Source: JASHPR01 sp963749145 (GTDB taxonomy: Bacteria > Actinomycetota > Actinomycetes > Streptosporangiales > Streptosporangiaceae). From it: a DNA stretch of 64,000 nt. Below the pieces are notes generated by a model. That model saw only the letters and a program-made list of their open reading frames with translations. It had not been told where the DNA came from and did not search any database. The translations under genes were made by a program, and so were the position numbers. The DNA is taken from the NCBI GenBank assembly GCA_963749145.1, contig CAVVLN010000005.1, positions 186,001 to 250,000 on the forward strand, given 5' to 3'. Below are positions 40,458-49,002 of this stretch, piece after piece. Every line of letters begins with the position of its first letter. Position 1 is the stretch's first letter.

Positions 40458-41564
40458 TCAGGCGGGCGCGGCGTCGGAGATGGCCCCGGTCACCTCGGCC
40501 TGCCGCGCGGCCAGTTCGGCGGCGTACTTCTCCTCGTCGACCCGCTCGGCGATCTCCTCGTCCGAGCGCATCAGCGCGTCCAGGTCGCTGCCGGCCGCCT
40601 CGATCACGCCCAGGTCGGTGTAGGCGCGGCGCACCTTCGGCCCCCACAGCCCGATGTCCTTCACGCACGGCACGATGCGCGAGAACAGCAGCGTCCGGAA
40701 CGCCTGCTGGACCGGGGACTGCTCGGTGAACTCCAGGCACTCCTCGACGTCGAATCCCATCCGCTCCCAGACCTCCTGGGCCCGGAACCGGTTGCGCATC
40801 AGGTAGCAGCCCTCGACGATGAACTCCTCGCGGTCGGCGCGCTCGGCCTCGGTCAGCTCGCGGTAGTAGTCGCGCAGGGCCAGCCGCCCGAACGCCACGT
40901 GCCGGGCCTCGTCCTGCATCACGTACGCGAGCAGCTGGGTGACCAGCGCGTTGTTGGACATGTCCCGGTGCACGCCGAACGCGGCCAGCGCCAGCCCCTC
41001 GATCAGCACCTGCATGCCCAGGTACGGCATGTCCCAGCGGGAGTCGCTGAGCGCGTCGGCCAGCAGCTGGGCCAGGTCGGGGTTGACCGGATAGTACAGG
41101 CCGATCTTCTCGCGCATGAAGCGGGAGTACAGCTCCACGTGCCGCGCCTCGTCCATGGCCTGGGTGGCCGCGTAGAACTTGGAGTCCATGTCAGGCACGG
41201 ACTCCACGATCCGCGCGGCGACCGTGAGCGCTCCCTGCTCGCCGTGCAGGAACTGGCTGAACAGCCAGGCGGACAGGTGGTGGCCAAGCTCGTCGCGCTC
41301 GGCCTGGGACAGGAGATCCCACTGGCGCGAGCCGTAGATCGGGCAGAGCTCCTCGCCCTGCTCCATCACGTTGGTCGGGTCGACCGGGATCGACCAGTCG
41401 ATCCGCTTGGCCGCGTCCCACTGCTTGTCCTTGCCGCGCTGGTACAGGTCCAGCAGCCGGCCCCGGCCGTTGTCGTACTCCCAGCTGAACCGGGTGGCGC
41501 CGGCGGCAGGCACGTCCCAGGTCCCCGTCTCCACCGGCGTGACGTAGTGATCATATGTGCTCAC
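40458..41564 (-). CDS. Ferritin-like diiron protein (R2-like oxidase/oxygenase type)
   Basis: Helical protein of 368 residues. Two carboxylate-His motifs typical of diiron sites are clear: AMDEARHVELYSRFM and VMQDEARHVAFGRLALRDYY (ExxH), with further Glu in FLHGEQGAL and EGLALAAFGVH. This four-helix pattern is that of ribonucleotide-reductase-R2-like or AurF-like diiron oxygenases. No partner reductase or biosynthetic genes are adjacent. The first 90 residues (RFSWEYDNGRGRLLDLYQRGKDKQWDAAKRIDWS) are typical of an actinobacterial family with unknown substrate. Start ATG 41564. Confidence 0.85.
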   Translation of the reverse strand: MSTYDHYVTPVETGTWDVPAAGATRFSWEYDNGRGRLLDLYQRGKDKQWDAAKRIDWSIPVDPTNVMEQGEELCPIYGSRQWDLLSQAERDELGHHLSAWLFSQFLHGEQGALTVAARIVESVPDMDSKFYAATQAMDEARHVELYSRFMREKIGLYYPVNPDLAQLLADALSDSRWDMPYLGMQVLIEGLALAAFGVHRDMSNNALVTQLLAYVMQDEARHVAFGRLALRDYYRELTEAERADREEFIVEGCYLMRNRFRAQEVWERMGFDVEECLEFTEQSPVQQAFRTLLFSRIVPCVKDIGLWGPKVRRAYTDLGVIEAAGSDLDALMRSDEEIAERVDEEKYAAELAARQAEVTGAISDAAPA

Positions 41565-41677
41565 GACTGGCTCCCCGTTCGGCGATTGACCTCATATTAC
41601 TTTCCAGTACGCCCGGTCTCCAGGTCAGCTGTCCGCCTTTCCGGTGATCTGGGCGCGCGGTGGGAGCGTGACGGAGC

Positions 41678-42589
41678 TCACTCGTGCATCGGGCGCTCGT
41701 GGGCCGCGTGCCCCGCGGGCTCGAGCTGGAACGTGGAGTGCTCCACGTCGAAGTGGCCGCGCAGGCAGTCCTGCAGCCGGTCGAGCATGCTGAAGCAGCG
41801 GCCGTCGTCGAAGACACCCGGGTCCACCACCACGTGCGCGGACAGCACCGGCAGCCCGGAGGTGATCGTCCAGGCGTGCAGGTCGTGGACGTCGCGCACG
41901 CCGTTCAGCGTGGTCATGTGCCGCCGGACCTCGCTCAGGTCCATGCCCCGCGGGCTCGCCTCGAGCAGCACGTCGGTCGTCTCCCGCAGCAGCCGCCAGG
42001 TCCGGGGCAGGATCAGCAGCCCGACCGCGAGCGAGGCGATCGGGTCGGCCCGGGTGAACCCGGTGGTGGCGATGATCACGCCGGTCACGATCACCGCCGC
42101 GGCCCCGAGCGTGTCCGAGGCGACCTCCAGGAAGGCGCCGCGCAGGTTCAGGCTCTCCGCCTGCCCGCGCCGCAACAGCAGCAGCGACACGGCGTTGGCG
42201 CTCAGCGCGATCACGCCGAACACGATCAGCAGCCCGGAGTTCACCGCGGGCGGGGACATGAGCCGCCGGATCGCGTCGACGATGATGAACGCGGCCATGC
42301 CGAGCAGCAGCACGGCGTTGGCCAGCGCGGCCAGGATCTCCGCCCGGGCGTAGCCGAACGTGCGCCGGCCGGTGGGCGGCCTGCTGGCCACGTACGCCGC
42401 CAGCAGGGACAGGCCCAGCCCGGCCGCGTCGGCGGCCATGTGCGCCGCGTCGGCGAACAGCACCAGCGAGCCGGTAATCACGGCGCCGACCACCTCGGCC
42501 ACCGCGATCAGGGTGCTCAGCGCGAGGACTGTGGCCAGTGCCCGGCGGTGCTGCCCGGTCACGGTCACGCCGTGCGCGTGCCCGGTCAT
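41678..42589 (-). CDS. Cation diffusion facilitator (CzcD/ZitB-like metal exporter)
   Basis: CDF transporter of 303 residues with six helices. Zinc-site motif ADAAHMAADAAGLGLSL (HxxxD of helix 2) and the matching LEVASDTLGAAAVIVTG of helix 5. The C-terminal cytoplasmic domain (about 205-300) has DVHDLHAWTITSG, typical of the regulatory metal site, and a His-rich end (HAAHERPMHE). The N-terminus is also His-containing (MTGHAHGVTVTGQHRRAL). Exports Zn/Co/Cd or similar with proton antiport. ATG overlaps the stop of the APC/OB gene (ATGA), so the two are coupled. Confidence 0.92.
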   Translation of the reverse strand: MTGHAHGVTVTGQHRRALATVLALSTLIAVAEVVGAVITGSLVLFADAAHMAADAAGLGLSLLAAYVASRPPTGRRTFGYARAEILAALANAVLLLGMAAFIIVDAIRRLMSPPAVNSGLLIVFGVIALSANAVSLLLLRRGQAESLNLRGAFLEVASDTLGAAAVIVTGVIIATTGFTRADPIASLAVGLLILPRTWRLLRETTDVLLEASPRGMDLSEVRRHMTTLNGVRDVHDLHAWTITSGLPVLSAHVVVDPGVFDDGRCFSMLDRLQDCLRGHFDVEHSTFQLEPAGHAAHERPMHE

Positions 42590-45216
42590 CCGCCCTTGCG
42601 CCTCCGGGGGCCGCGGCCCTTGGGCGGCTGGGCCGGCGGGTCGCCGCCCGCGGGGCCAGCCGCCGGCGCGGTGCCGCCCTCGCCGGGCGCGACCAGCTCG
42701 TAGGCGGGGTTGATCATGACCGGGCCGCCATCGCGCATGCCGACCTGGCCCCGGAACCGGACCCGGGAGCCGCAGTCCAGGCCCGGGATGTGCGACCGGC
42801 CGTAGAACAGCGCGGTGAGCTGGCCGGTCGAGTCGGCCACCTCGGCGGCGAGCACGGTGTTGCGCTCGACCGGCCGGATCTCGACCGCGTACACCCGTCC
42901 CTCGACCGTGGCCCGGCCGGGCCTGGTGAGCGATCCGATCGGCCGCACCCCGGGCGGCGGGGCCGGCCGGTCGTACTGGCTGCCGTCCTGGCCCCGGACG
43001 GCGTCAGCGGCCGTCGCGTCGGCCATCGCGAGCGCGGGCCCGGCCATGTGCGCCGCGTCCGCGGTCTCGTCGCGGCCGTCCGGGCTGGCGGCCGCCGGGT
43101 CCGGGGCCGCCGGGTCCGGAGCGGTCATGTCCGGGGCGGTCATGTCCGGGACCGGGGCGGCCGGCTCGGCCATGTGGTGACGCTGGATGGCGGCCGCGGC
43201 CCGCCGCTCCTGGATCGTCTCCAGCCGGTTGCGCACGTCGAACGGCACGATCGTGGCCGCCGCGTGCGGGATCCGGCTCACCACGGCGGCGATCTTGTCG
43301 GCGGTGCGGTCGTGCAGCAGCCGGCCCAGCAGCGGGGAGTAGCCGCGCCGGGGCAGGATCGCGGTGACCCCGACGCCGGGCAGCGCCGCCTCGGCGCTGA
43401 CCAGTTCCGCGGCGCACCGGGCTAGCCTACGGTCCGCGCAGTCCACGAAGTCGAGCACGACCCCGGTGTTGGCCCGGACCCAGTCCTGGCGCAGCATCTC
43501 GGCCTGGACGTTGTCGATCACCATGTGGACCGCGCGCAGCGTAGTGGGCCGCAGGCTGCGCGCGTACCGCAGCGCGGCGATGGTGGCGAGGTCGAAGTCG
43601 TCCACGAACACGAAGACCGTACGCCGCGAGTACGTGGGCGGGTCAGGTGGCCGGGGCCGGGTGCTGATCCGGGCCAGCACCCCGGCCTCCATCTGGTACT
43701 CGCGGTTGAGCCGGATCAGGGCCGGCACCCCGATCGCGAACAGCACGACGACCAGCCAGGCGCCCTCGGTGAACTTCACCACGACGAAGATCACCACGAC
43801 GACCGCCGACATGACGCCCGCCGAGAAGTTGATCACCAGGCGGCGCCGCCAGCCCGGTTCTCTGGTCCTGTGGTGGTACTTGGCCATGCCGAGCCCGGCC
43901 ATGGTAAACGCGGTGAACACGCCGATCGCGTAGAACGGCACCAGCTTGTTGACGTTCGCCCCGACCACGGCGAGCAGGGTGGCCGACAGCACGGCCAGCA
44001 CGACGATCCCGTTGGAGAACACCAGCCGGTGGCCGCGCTTGGTCAGCCAGCGCGGCAGGAACGCGTCCTCGGCCACGAAGCTGGCCAGGAACGGGAAGCC
44101 GTTGAAGCTGGTGTTCCCGCCGGTGTAGAGGATCAGCGCGGTGGCGGCCTGGACGAAGATGAACCCCGCATGGCCGGCGATCGAGCCGCCGAAGACGATC
44201 TTCGCCTCCTGGGAGATGACCGTCGGCACCCCGAGGTTGTACGGCGCGGCGTGGGTGACGTGGGCCAGCCAGGAGATGCCGGCCACCAGCGAGCCCAGGA
44301 TCAGGCCCTCGGCCACCAGCACCCGGCGGGCGTTGATCCCCTCCGGCGGGCGGAACGCGCTGACCGCGTTGGAGACCGCCTCGATGCCGGTCAGCGAGGA
44401 GCCGCCGTTGGCGAACGCCCGCAGCAGCACGAAGACCATGCCGAAGGCGATCAGGCCACTGGTGCTCGAGTGCGCGGTGACCTGCCCGGGCAGCGGCCAG
44501 TGATAGCGCGGCAGCGTCCCGGTCACCTCGCGGATCAGGCCGATGATGATCATGATGATCACCGACCCGGAGAACAGGTAGGTGGGCACGGCGAACGACC
44601 GGCCCGCCTCGCGGATGCCGCGCAGGTTTCCGTAGCACATCAAGATCACGATCACGACCGAGATCACCGTGATCAGCGTCGGGTTGTCGATCGCGCGCCA
44701 GGCCGACGCGACCGCGGCGGTGCCCGCCGCGACCTGGACCGCGACCGTCACCACGTAGTCGATGAGCAGCGCGACCGCGGCGATCTGGGCCCACTTGCGC
44801 CCGAAATTCTCGCGTGCGACCACGTATGACCCGCCGGCGCGGGTGTAGACCGTGACCACCTCGCGGTAGGACAAAACCACCAGGGCCATGACGAACAGCA
44901 CGACGCCGGTCAGCGGCAGGATCAGCGTGAACGCGGTGACCGCCAGTCCGCCCTTGAGCAGCTCGATCAGGATTTCCTCGGTGCCGTAGGCCGAGGAGGA
45001 GATCCCGTCGGGAGCCAGCACCCCGAGCGCGAGCGGGTTGGACAGCCGCTGCTCACCGAGTTGCTCATTAATCAGCGGCCGCCCCAGCAGCCGCCGCTTC
45101 AGCGAGTAGCCCAGCCCCTCGGCCAGGTCGCCCTGGCTGCCGAGAAGGCCCACCGCCCTGCGCATGGCCACGCTGCCGGATCCTCCGCCTCGTAAATACC
45201 CTGACGTGGCCTTCAT
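42586..45216 (-). CDS. APC-superfamily permease fused to a C-terminal OB-fold
   Basis: Chain of 876 residues in three parts. Residues about 55-470 form a 12-helix APC permease (LGVLAPDGISSSAYGTEEIL, GGSSLTGIEAVSNAVSAFRPPEG), of the KUP/amino-acid type. Residues about 505-680 are a soluble USP-like domain (TVFVFVDDFDLATIAALRYARSL). Residues about 770-850 are an OB-fold: GRVYAVEIRPVERNTVLAAEVADSTGQLTALFYGR followed by GSRVRFRGQVG, as in the small OB-fold proteins often encoded near actinobacterial APC/TrkA genes. The linker has several PDMTAPD/PDPAAPD repeats. A K/R-rich tail ends the protein. Start ATG 45216; a later in-frame start is possible since the first 50 residues precede the first conserved block. 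Confidence 0.82.
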   Translation of the reverse strand: MKATSGYLRGGGSGSVAMRRAVGLLGSQGDLAEGLGYSLKRRLLGRPLINEQLGEQRLSNPLALGVLAPDGISSSAYGTEEILIELLKGGLAVTAFTLILPLTGVVLFVMALVVLSYREVVTVYTRAGGSYVVARENFGRKWAQIAAVALLIDYVVTVAVQVAAGTAAVASAWRAIDNPTLITVISVVIVILMCYGNLRGIREAGRSFAVPTYLFSGSVIIMIIIGLIREVTGTLPRYHWPLPGQVTAHSSTSGLIAFGMVFVLLRAFANGGSSLTGIEAVSNAVSAFRPPEGINARRVLVAEGLILGSLVAGISWLAHVTHAAPYNLGVPTVISQEAKIVFGGSIAGHAGFIFVQAATALILYTGGNTSFNGFPFLASFVAEDAFLPRWLTKRGHRLVFSNGIVVLAVLSATLLAVVGANVNKLVPFYAIGVFTAFTMAGLGMAKYHHRTREPGWRRRLVINFSAGVMSAVVVVIFVVVKFTEGAWLVVVLFAIGVPALIRLNREYQMEAGVLARISTRPRPPDPPTYSRRTVFVFVDDFDLATIAALRYARSLRPTTLRAVHMVIDNVQAEMLRQDWVRANTGVVLDFVDCADRRLARCAAELVSAEAALPGVGVTAILPRRGYSPLLGRLLHDRTADKIAAVVSRIPHAAATIVPFDVRNRLETIQERRAAAAIQRHHMAEPAAPVPDMTAPDMTAPDPAAPDPAAASPDGRDETADAAHMAGPALAMADATAADAVRGQDGSQYDRPAPPPGVRPIGSLTRPGRATVEGRVYAVEIRPVERNTVLAAEVADSTGQLTALFYGRSHIPGLDCGSRVRFRGQVGMRDGGPVMINPAYELVAPGEGGTAPAAGPAGGDPPAQPPKGRGPRRRKGG

Positions 45217-45463
45217 ACCATCGCGGTGGCCTGCTCCGGGAGCCAGGCACCGCCCTTGATCGGGGCCGACGTGGCCGCCCTACCAGGTTAACCGGCCGTT
45301 CACCTCGCCGGGGAAGACTGCCGGGTGACTGCCGGGAGCAGCGCGGCATGCTCGGGGACGGCTGGAGGCCGGGCTCTGCACGCATGGCAGGGTGATCCGG
45401 TAAGCACTGTAGTCCGGGTAAGGACTACGGCACACCGGGCGACCCGATCAGGGAGGCAAGCCC
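45217..45463. other. Divergent intergenic region with a small hairpin
   Basis: Between the APC/OB gene (left) and the MgtE-like gene (right). A 7-bp hairpin, GTAGTCC-GGGTAA-GGACTAC, lies at 45409-45428, 36 bp before the MgtE-like start. I looked for M-box motifs here and did not find them. AGGGAGG at 45451-45457 is the likely ribosome site of the right-hand gene. Confidence 0.5.
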
Positions 45464-46774
45464 ATGACCACGACGCCGGCTGCCCCGGCTCCGCAAGCTG
45501 GCCACACCAGGACCCTGCACCTGTCCGAACTGCTGCGCCGCCCGCTCACCGACCGCGGGGGCGAGGCGGTCGGACGGCTGTCCGACGTCATCGTCCGGCT
45601 CCGCGGCGCGGACAACCCGCTGGTGACCGGGCTGGTCGCCACGGTCGGCAGCCGCGAGGTCTACGTGCCGATCGAGCAGGTGGTCTCGTTCGACACCGAG
45701 GAGGTCAAGCTCACCAGCGCCAAGCTCGACCTGCGCTCGTTCGAAAGGCGCGAGGGCGAGGTGCTGCTGCGGGCCGACGTGCTCGGTCACCGGCTGATCG
45801 ACGTGGAGAGCGCCCACCTGATCAAGGCCGGCGACCTCGAACTCGAGCAGCGGGGCGAGGACTGGGTGGTGGCCGGGGTGGACACCCACCGCCAGACCCG
45901 GCGGCTGCTGCGGCGCGGGCACGCCGCGGGAGCGGGCGACCACACGTTCCGGGAGTGGGACAAGTTCGAGCCGCTGATCGGCCACACCGGCAGCGCCCTG
46001 CTGCGCGGCCCGTTCGCCCGGATCCGCCGGCTGAAGCCCGCCCAGATCGCCGACCTGATCGAGGACGCGTCCAAGGAGGAGGAAACCGAGATCCTGGGCC
46101 ACGTCCACGCCGACCCGGAACTCGAGGCCGACGTCTTCGAGGAGCTTGACGAGGACCTGGCCACCCGGCTGCTCGGGGCGAGGACCGACACCGAGATCGC
46201 CGAGGTGCTATCCCGGATGCGGGCCGACGACGCGGCGGACACGATCGCCGAACTGCCGCAGCGGCGCCGGCAGCCCGTCATCGACCTGCTGCCCGTGGGG
46301 CAGCGCACCAAGGTGCTGACGCTGATGGGCTTCAACCCGACCAGCGCCGGCGGCCTGATGGGCGTGGACTTCCTCGCCGTCGCCTGCGACGCCTCGGTGC
46401 GCGAGGCCCTGGACGCGGTCGCCCGCTCGACCAGCTTGCAGCCCGAGGCGCTGACCAGCGTGCACGGCATCGACGAGCGCGGCCGGCTGTGCGGCGTGGC
46501 CCGGCTGGTCTCCATCGTCCAGGCGGCGCCGGACATGCCGGTCAGGAACATCTTCGACGACGACCCGGTCCGGGTCGGCGCGGACACCGACGTGGTCGAC
46601 GTCGCCGTGCTGATGAGCGACTACAACCTGATCACGATCCCGGTCGTGGACGAGCGCCGGAAGATGATCGGCCTGATCACGGTCGACGACGTGCTCGAGG
46701 TCACCCTGCCCGATGACTGGCGGCGCCGGGAGGCCGCGCAGCCGCCCGACGCTCACCACGGAGACTCGGCATGA
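45464..46774 (+). CDS. PRC-barrel/MgtE_N/CBS protein lacking the MgtE membrane domain
   Basis: Soluble protein of 436 residues. Two PRC-barrel-like segments come first (about 22-75 GEAVGRLSDVIVRL, and 95-140 EVLLRADVLGHRLIDVESAHLI), then the MgtE N-domain (about 185-285, LKPAQIADLIEDASKEEETEIL, ELDEDLATRLLGA) and a CBS pair (about 300-425, MGVDFLAVACDASVREAL, LITIPVVDERRKMIGLITVDDVLEV). In MgtE these two domains sense cytosolic Mg2+ and gate the pore, but here the pore domain is absent and the next gene encodes an NRAMP-like transporter. That suggests a Mg2+ sensor subunit for the NRAMP channel or carrier. The stop overlaps an ATG; the transporter begins 16 bp on. Confidence 0.85.
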   Translation: MTTTPAAPAPQAGHTRTLHLSELLRRPLTDRGGEAVGRLSDVIVRLRGADNPLVTGLVATVGSREVYVPIEQVVSFDTEEVKLTSAKLDLRSFERREGEVLLRADVLGHRLIDVESAHLIKAGDLELEQRGEDWVVAGVDTHRQTRRLLRRGHAAGAGDHTFREWDKFEPLIGHTGSALLRGPFARIRRLKPAQIADLIEDASKEEETEILGHVHADPELEADVFEELDEDLATRLLGARTDTEIAEVLSRMRADDAADTIAELPQRRRQPVIDLLPVGQRTKVLTLMGFNPTSAGGLMGVDFLAVACDASVREALDAVARSTSLQPEALTSVHGIDERGRLCGVARLVSIVQAAPDMPVRNIFDDDPVRVGADTDVVDVAVLMSDYNLITIPVVDERRKMIGLITVDDVLEVTLPDDWRRREAAQPPDAHHGDSA

Positions 46775-46790
46775 CCGGAGCGGGCGGCAC

Positions 46791-48830
46791 ATGAGCGAAG
46801 CGGGCGACGCCTCGCAGCAGCCTGCCCGGCCGCAGGACGACGCGCAGCCCCCCGCCGCGCCGCATCAGGCCGCGCCGCATCAGGCCGCGCCGCATCAGGC
46901 CGCGCCGCAGGAGGCCGCGCCGCAGGAGGCCGCGCCGCAGGAGGCCGCGTCGCGCGGGGATGCTTCGCAGCAGGCCGCGTCGCGCGGGGATGCTTCGCAG
47001 GAGGCCGCGTCGCGCGGGGATGCTTCGCAGGAGGCCGCGTCGCGCGGGGATGCTTCGCAGGAGGCCGCGTCGCGCCGGGATGCTTCGCAGCAGGCCGCGT
47101 CGCACCGGCACACGCGGTCGGGTCGGCCGCCGCCCAGCCGTCCGCGCCCGGCCGCGGATGCCGCCGCCCGGCCGCCTGCCCAGCAGCTGGCCAGCCCCGC
47201 CCCCGGGCGCGCCGCCGCCCAGCAAAGCGCGGTCCTGGATACCGCGCACCTCGGCGACATCGAGGGCGCGCTCGGCCGGATCAGGCTCGACGACGAGCAG
47301 CGCAGCGGCTGGCGGCGCCGGCTGATCACTTTCCTGGCGATCATGGGACCCGGCCTGATCGTGATGGTCGGCGACAACGACGCCGGAGGCGTATCCACCT
47401 ACGCGCAGGCCGGCCAGAACTACGGCTACAGCCTGCTCTGGGTGCTGCTGCTGCTGGTCCCGGTGCTGATCGTGAACCAGGAGATGGTGGTCAGGCTCGG
47501 CGCGGTCACCGGCGTCGGTCACGCCCGGCTGATCAACGAGCGGTTCGGCCGGTTCTGGGGCTGGTTCAGCGTCGGTGACCTGTTCCTGCTCAACTTCCTG
47601 ACCATCGTCACCGAGTTCATCGGCGTCTCGCTGGCGCTGCGCTACTTCGGCGTCAGCCCCTACGTCTCGGTGCCGCTGGCCGCGGTCCTGCTGGTAGCCA
47701 TCACCGCGAGCGGCAGCTTCGCCCGGTGGGAACGGGCGATCTTCCTGTTCATCGGGACCAGCCTGGTGCTGTACCCGCTGGCCCTGCTGTCGGAGCCGCA
47801 CTACGGTGCGATCTTCTACCACCTGGTGGTGCCGGGAATCCAGGGGGGCGCCAGCTCGACCGCGATCTTGCTCATCATCGCGATCGTGGGCACCACCGTT
47901 GCGCCCTGGCAGCTGTTCTTCCAGCAGTCGAATGTGGTGGACAAGCGCATCACGCCCCGGTTCATCGGCTACGAGCGGGCCGATACCGCGCTCGGCGCCG
48001 TCGTCGTCGTGGCCGGGGCGATCGCGATCGAAGTGGTGGCCGTGTACGCGGTCCGCGGCACGAACCTGGTGGGGAAGTTCACCGATGCGCTCGGGGTGGC
48101 CCGCGCGCTGGAGGCGCACAGCTACGCTCTCGGCGCGCTGTTCGCGATCGTGCTGCTCGACGCGAGCATCATCGGCGCCTCGGCGGTGACCCTGTCCACC
48201 AGCTACGCGTTCGGTGACGTGTTCGGCCTGAAGCACTCGCTGCACCGGAGTTTCCGCGACGCACGGCAGTTCTACCTCAGCTACGCCGCTCTGGTCGTGG
48301 TGGCCGCGGGCATCGTCCTCATCCCGCGGGCCCCGCTCGGGCTGATCACCACGAGCGTGCAGGCCCTGGCCGGCGTGCTGCTGCCCAGCGCCAGCGTCTT
48401 CCTGCTTCTGCTGTGCAATGACCGGGAGGTGCTCGGCCCCTGGGTCAACCAGCGCTGGCTCAACATCCTGGCCAGCGTGATCATCGGAGTCCTGCTCACG
48501 CTGTCCGGCACGCTCGTGGTCAGCACGGTGTTCCCGAAGCTGAACGTCATCGACATCGCGATAGCGCTGGCCATAGCGCTGCTGGCGGGCGGCGGCGGGG
48601 CCGGCCTATGGCTGATGATCATCCAGCGGCGCGGGGTCCGGGCCCGGCCAGCCCCGGCGCGGATGACACCGCAGGAGCGGACGAACTGGCGGATGCCGCC
48701 GCTGGCGCTGCTCAAGCCGGTCGAGTGGTCAACCGGGACCAAGCTCGGCGTGCTCCTGCTGCGCGGCTACCTGGTGATCTCGGTCCTGCTGCTGATCGTC
48801 AAGGCCGTCCAGCTCGGCAGCGGCGGCTGA
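46791..48830 (+). CDS. NRAMP-family divalent cation transporter with repetitive N-terminal tail
   Basis: Predicted 679 residues. The first about 160 are a hydrophilic tail of repeats (AAPHQ x3, AAPQE x3, then AASRGDASQE-type units x5). The NRAMP core starts near 190 with GPGLIVMVGDNDAGGVSTYAQAG, where DNDAG stands for the DPGN motif of helix 1. Helix 6 reads GTTVAPWQLFFQQSN in place of GxxVMPHNLYLHS, so the Met that selects Mn/Fe is Ala. That change is known from NRAMP-related Mg transporters. About 11 helices follow. ATG 46791 was chosen since an upstream GTG would overlap the previous gene. Probable Mg2+ uptake with the MgtE_N/CBS protein as regulator (inference). Confidence 0.85.
   Translation: MSEAGDASQQPARPQDDAQPPAAPHQAAPHQAAPHQAAPQEAAPQEAAPQEAASRGDASQQAASRGDASQEAASRGDASQEAASRGDASQEAASRRDASQQAASHRHTRSGRPPPSRPRPAADAAARPPAQQLASPAPGRAAAQQSAVLDTAHLGDIEGALGRIRLDDEQRSGWRRRLITFLAIMGPGLIVMVGDNDAGGVSTYAQAGQNYGYSLLWVLLLLVPVLIVNQEMVVRLGAVTGVGHARLINERFGRFWGWFSVGDLFLLNFLTIVTEFIGVSLALRYFGVSPYVSVPLAAVLLVAITASGSFARWERAIFLFIGTSLVLYPLALLSEPHYGAIFYHLVVPGIQGGASSTAILLIIAIVGTTVAPWQLFFQQSNVVDKRITPRFIGYERADTALGAVVVVAGAIAIEVVAVYAVRGTNLVGKFTDALGVARALEAHSYALGALFAIVLLDASIIGASAVTLSTSYAFGDVFGLKHSLHRSFRDARQFYLSYAALVVVAAGIVLIPRAPLGLITTSVQALAGVLLPSASVFLLLLCNDREVLGPWVNQRWLNILASVIIGVLLTLSGTLVVSTVFPKLNVIDIAIALAIALLAGGGGAGLWLMIIQRRGVRARPAPARMTPQERTNWRMPPLALLKPVEWSTGTKLGVLLLRGYLVISVLLLIVKAVQLGSGG
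46861..47100. repeat. Coding tandem repeats (15-bp and 30-bp units)
   Basis: Three CATCAGGCCGCGCCG-type units and three CAGGAGGCCGCGCCG units are followed by five 30-bp units starting CGCGCGGGGATGCTTCGCAG at 46951, 46981, 47011, 47041 and 47071 (last one with one change). All are multiples of three, so frame is kept; they code the N-terminal tail of the transporter. Confidence 0.92.
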
Positions 48831-48943
48831 CCACCGCCGTCCGCCGTTCTGGCCCGCCAGCTCCCGCCGCCCCCCGGAGCACCCGCCGCTAACCCCCCAG
48901 CGGCCCTCCGTTCGTGATCTGGGGGCCCGGCCTTCCGTTCACT

Positions 48944-48988
48944 ATCTGGGTACCTGAGGTGGTCTATTTGCACACCAGGTACCCAGAT
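48944..48988. repeat. Hairpin repeat element, copy A (between convergent genes)
   Basis: ATCTGGGTACCT (48944-48955) and its exact complement (48977-48988) with a 21-base loop starting GAGGTGGTCTATTTGC. The same arms and loop occur at 58276-58334. It lies between the stops of two convergent NRAMP genes (48830 and 49003), so it could end transcription from both sides. Confidence 0.85.
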
Positions 48989-49002
48989 CATGGAAACAAG
49001 GG

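Noticed and set aside
45217..45463. Second M-box or other riboswitch ahead of the MgtE-like gene
   Set aside because: None of the conserved M-box blocks found at 50872-51024 occur here; only a 7-bp hairpin is seen.
48831..49002. Insertion-sequence end
   Set aside because: The inverted repeats enclose only 21 bases and there is no transposase or target duplication; described as a hairpin repeat element instead.
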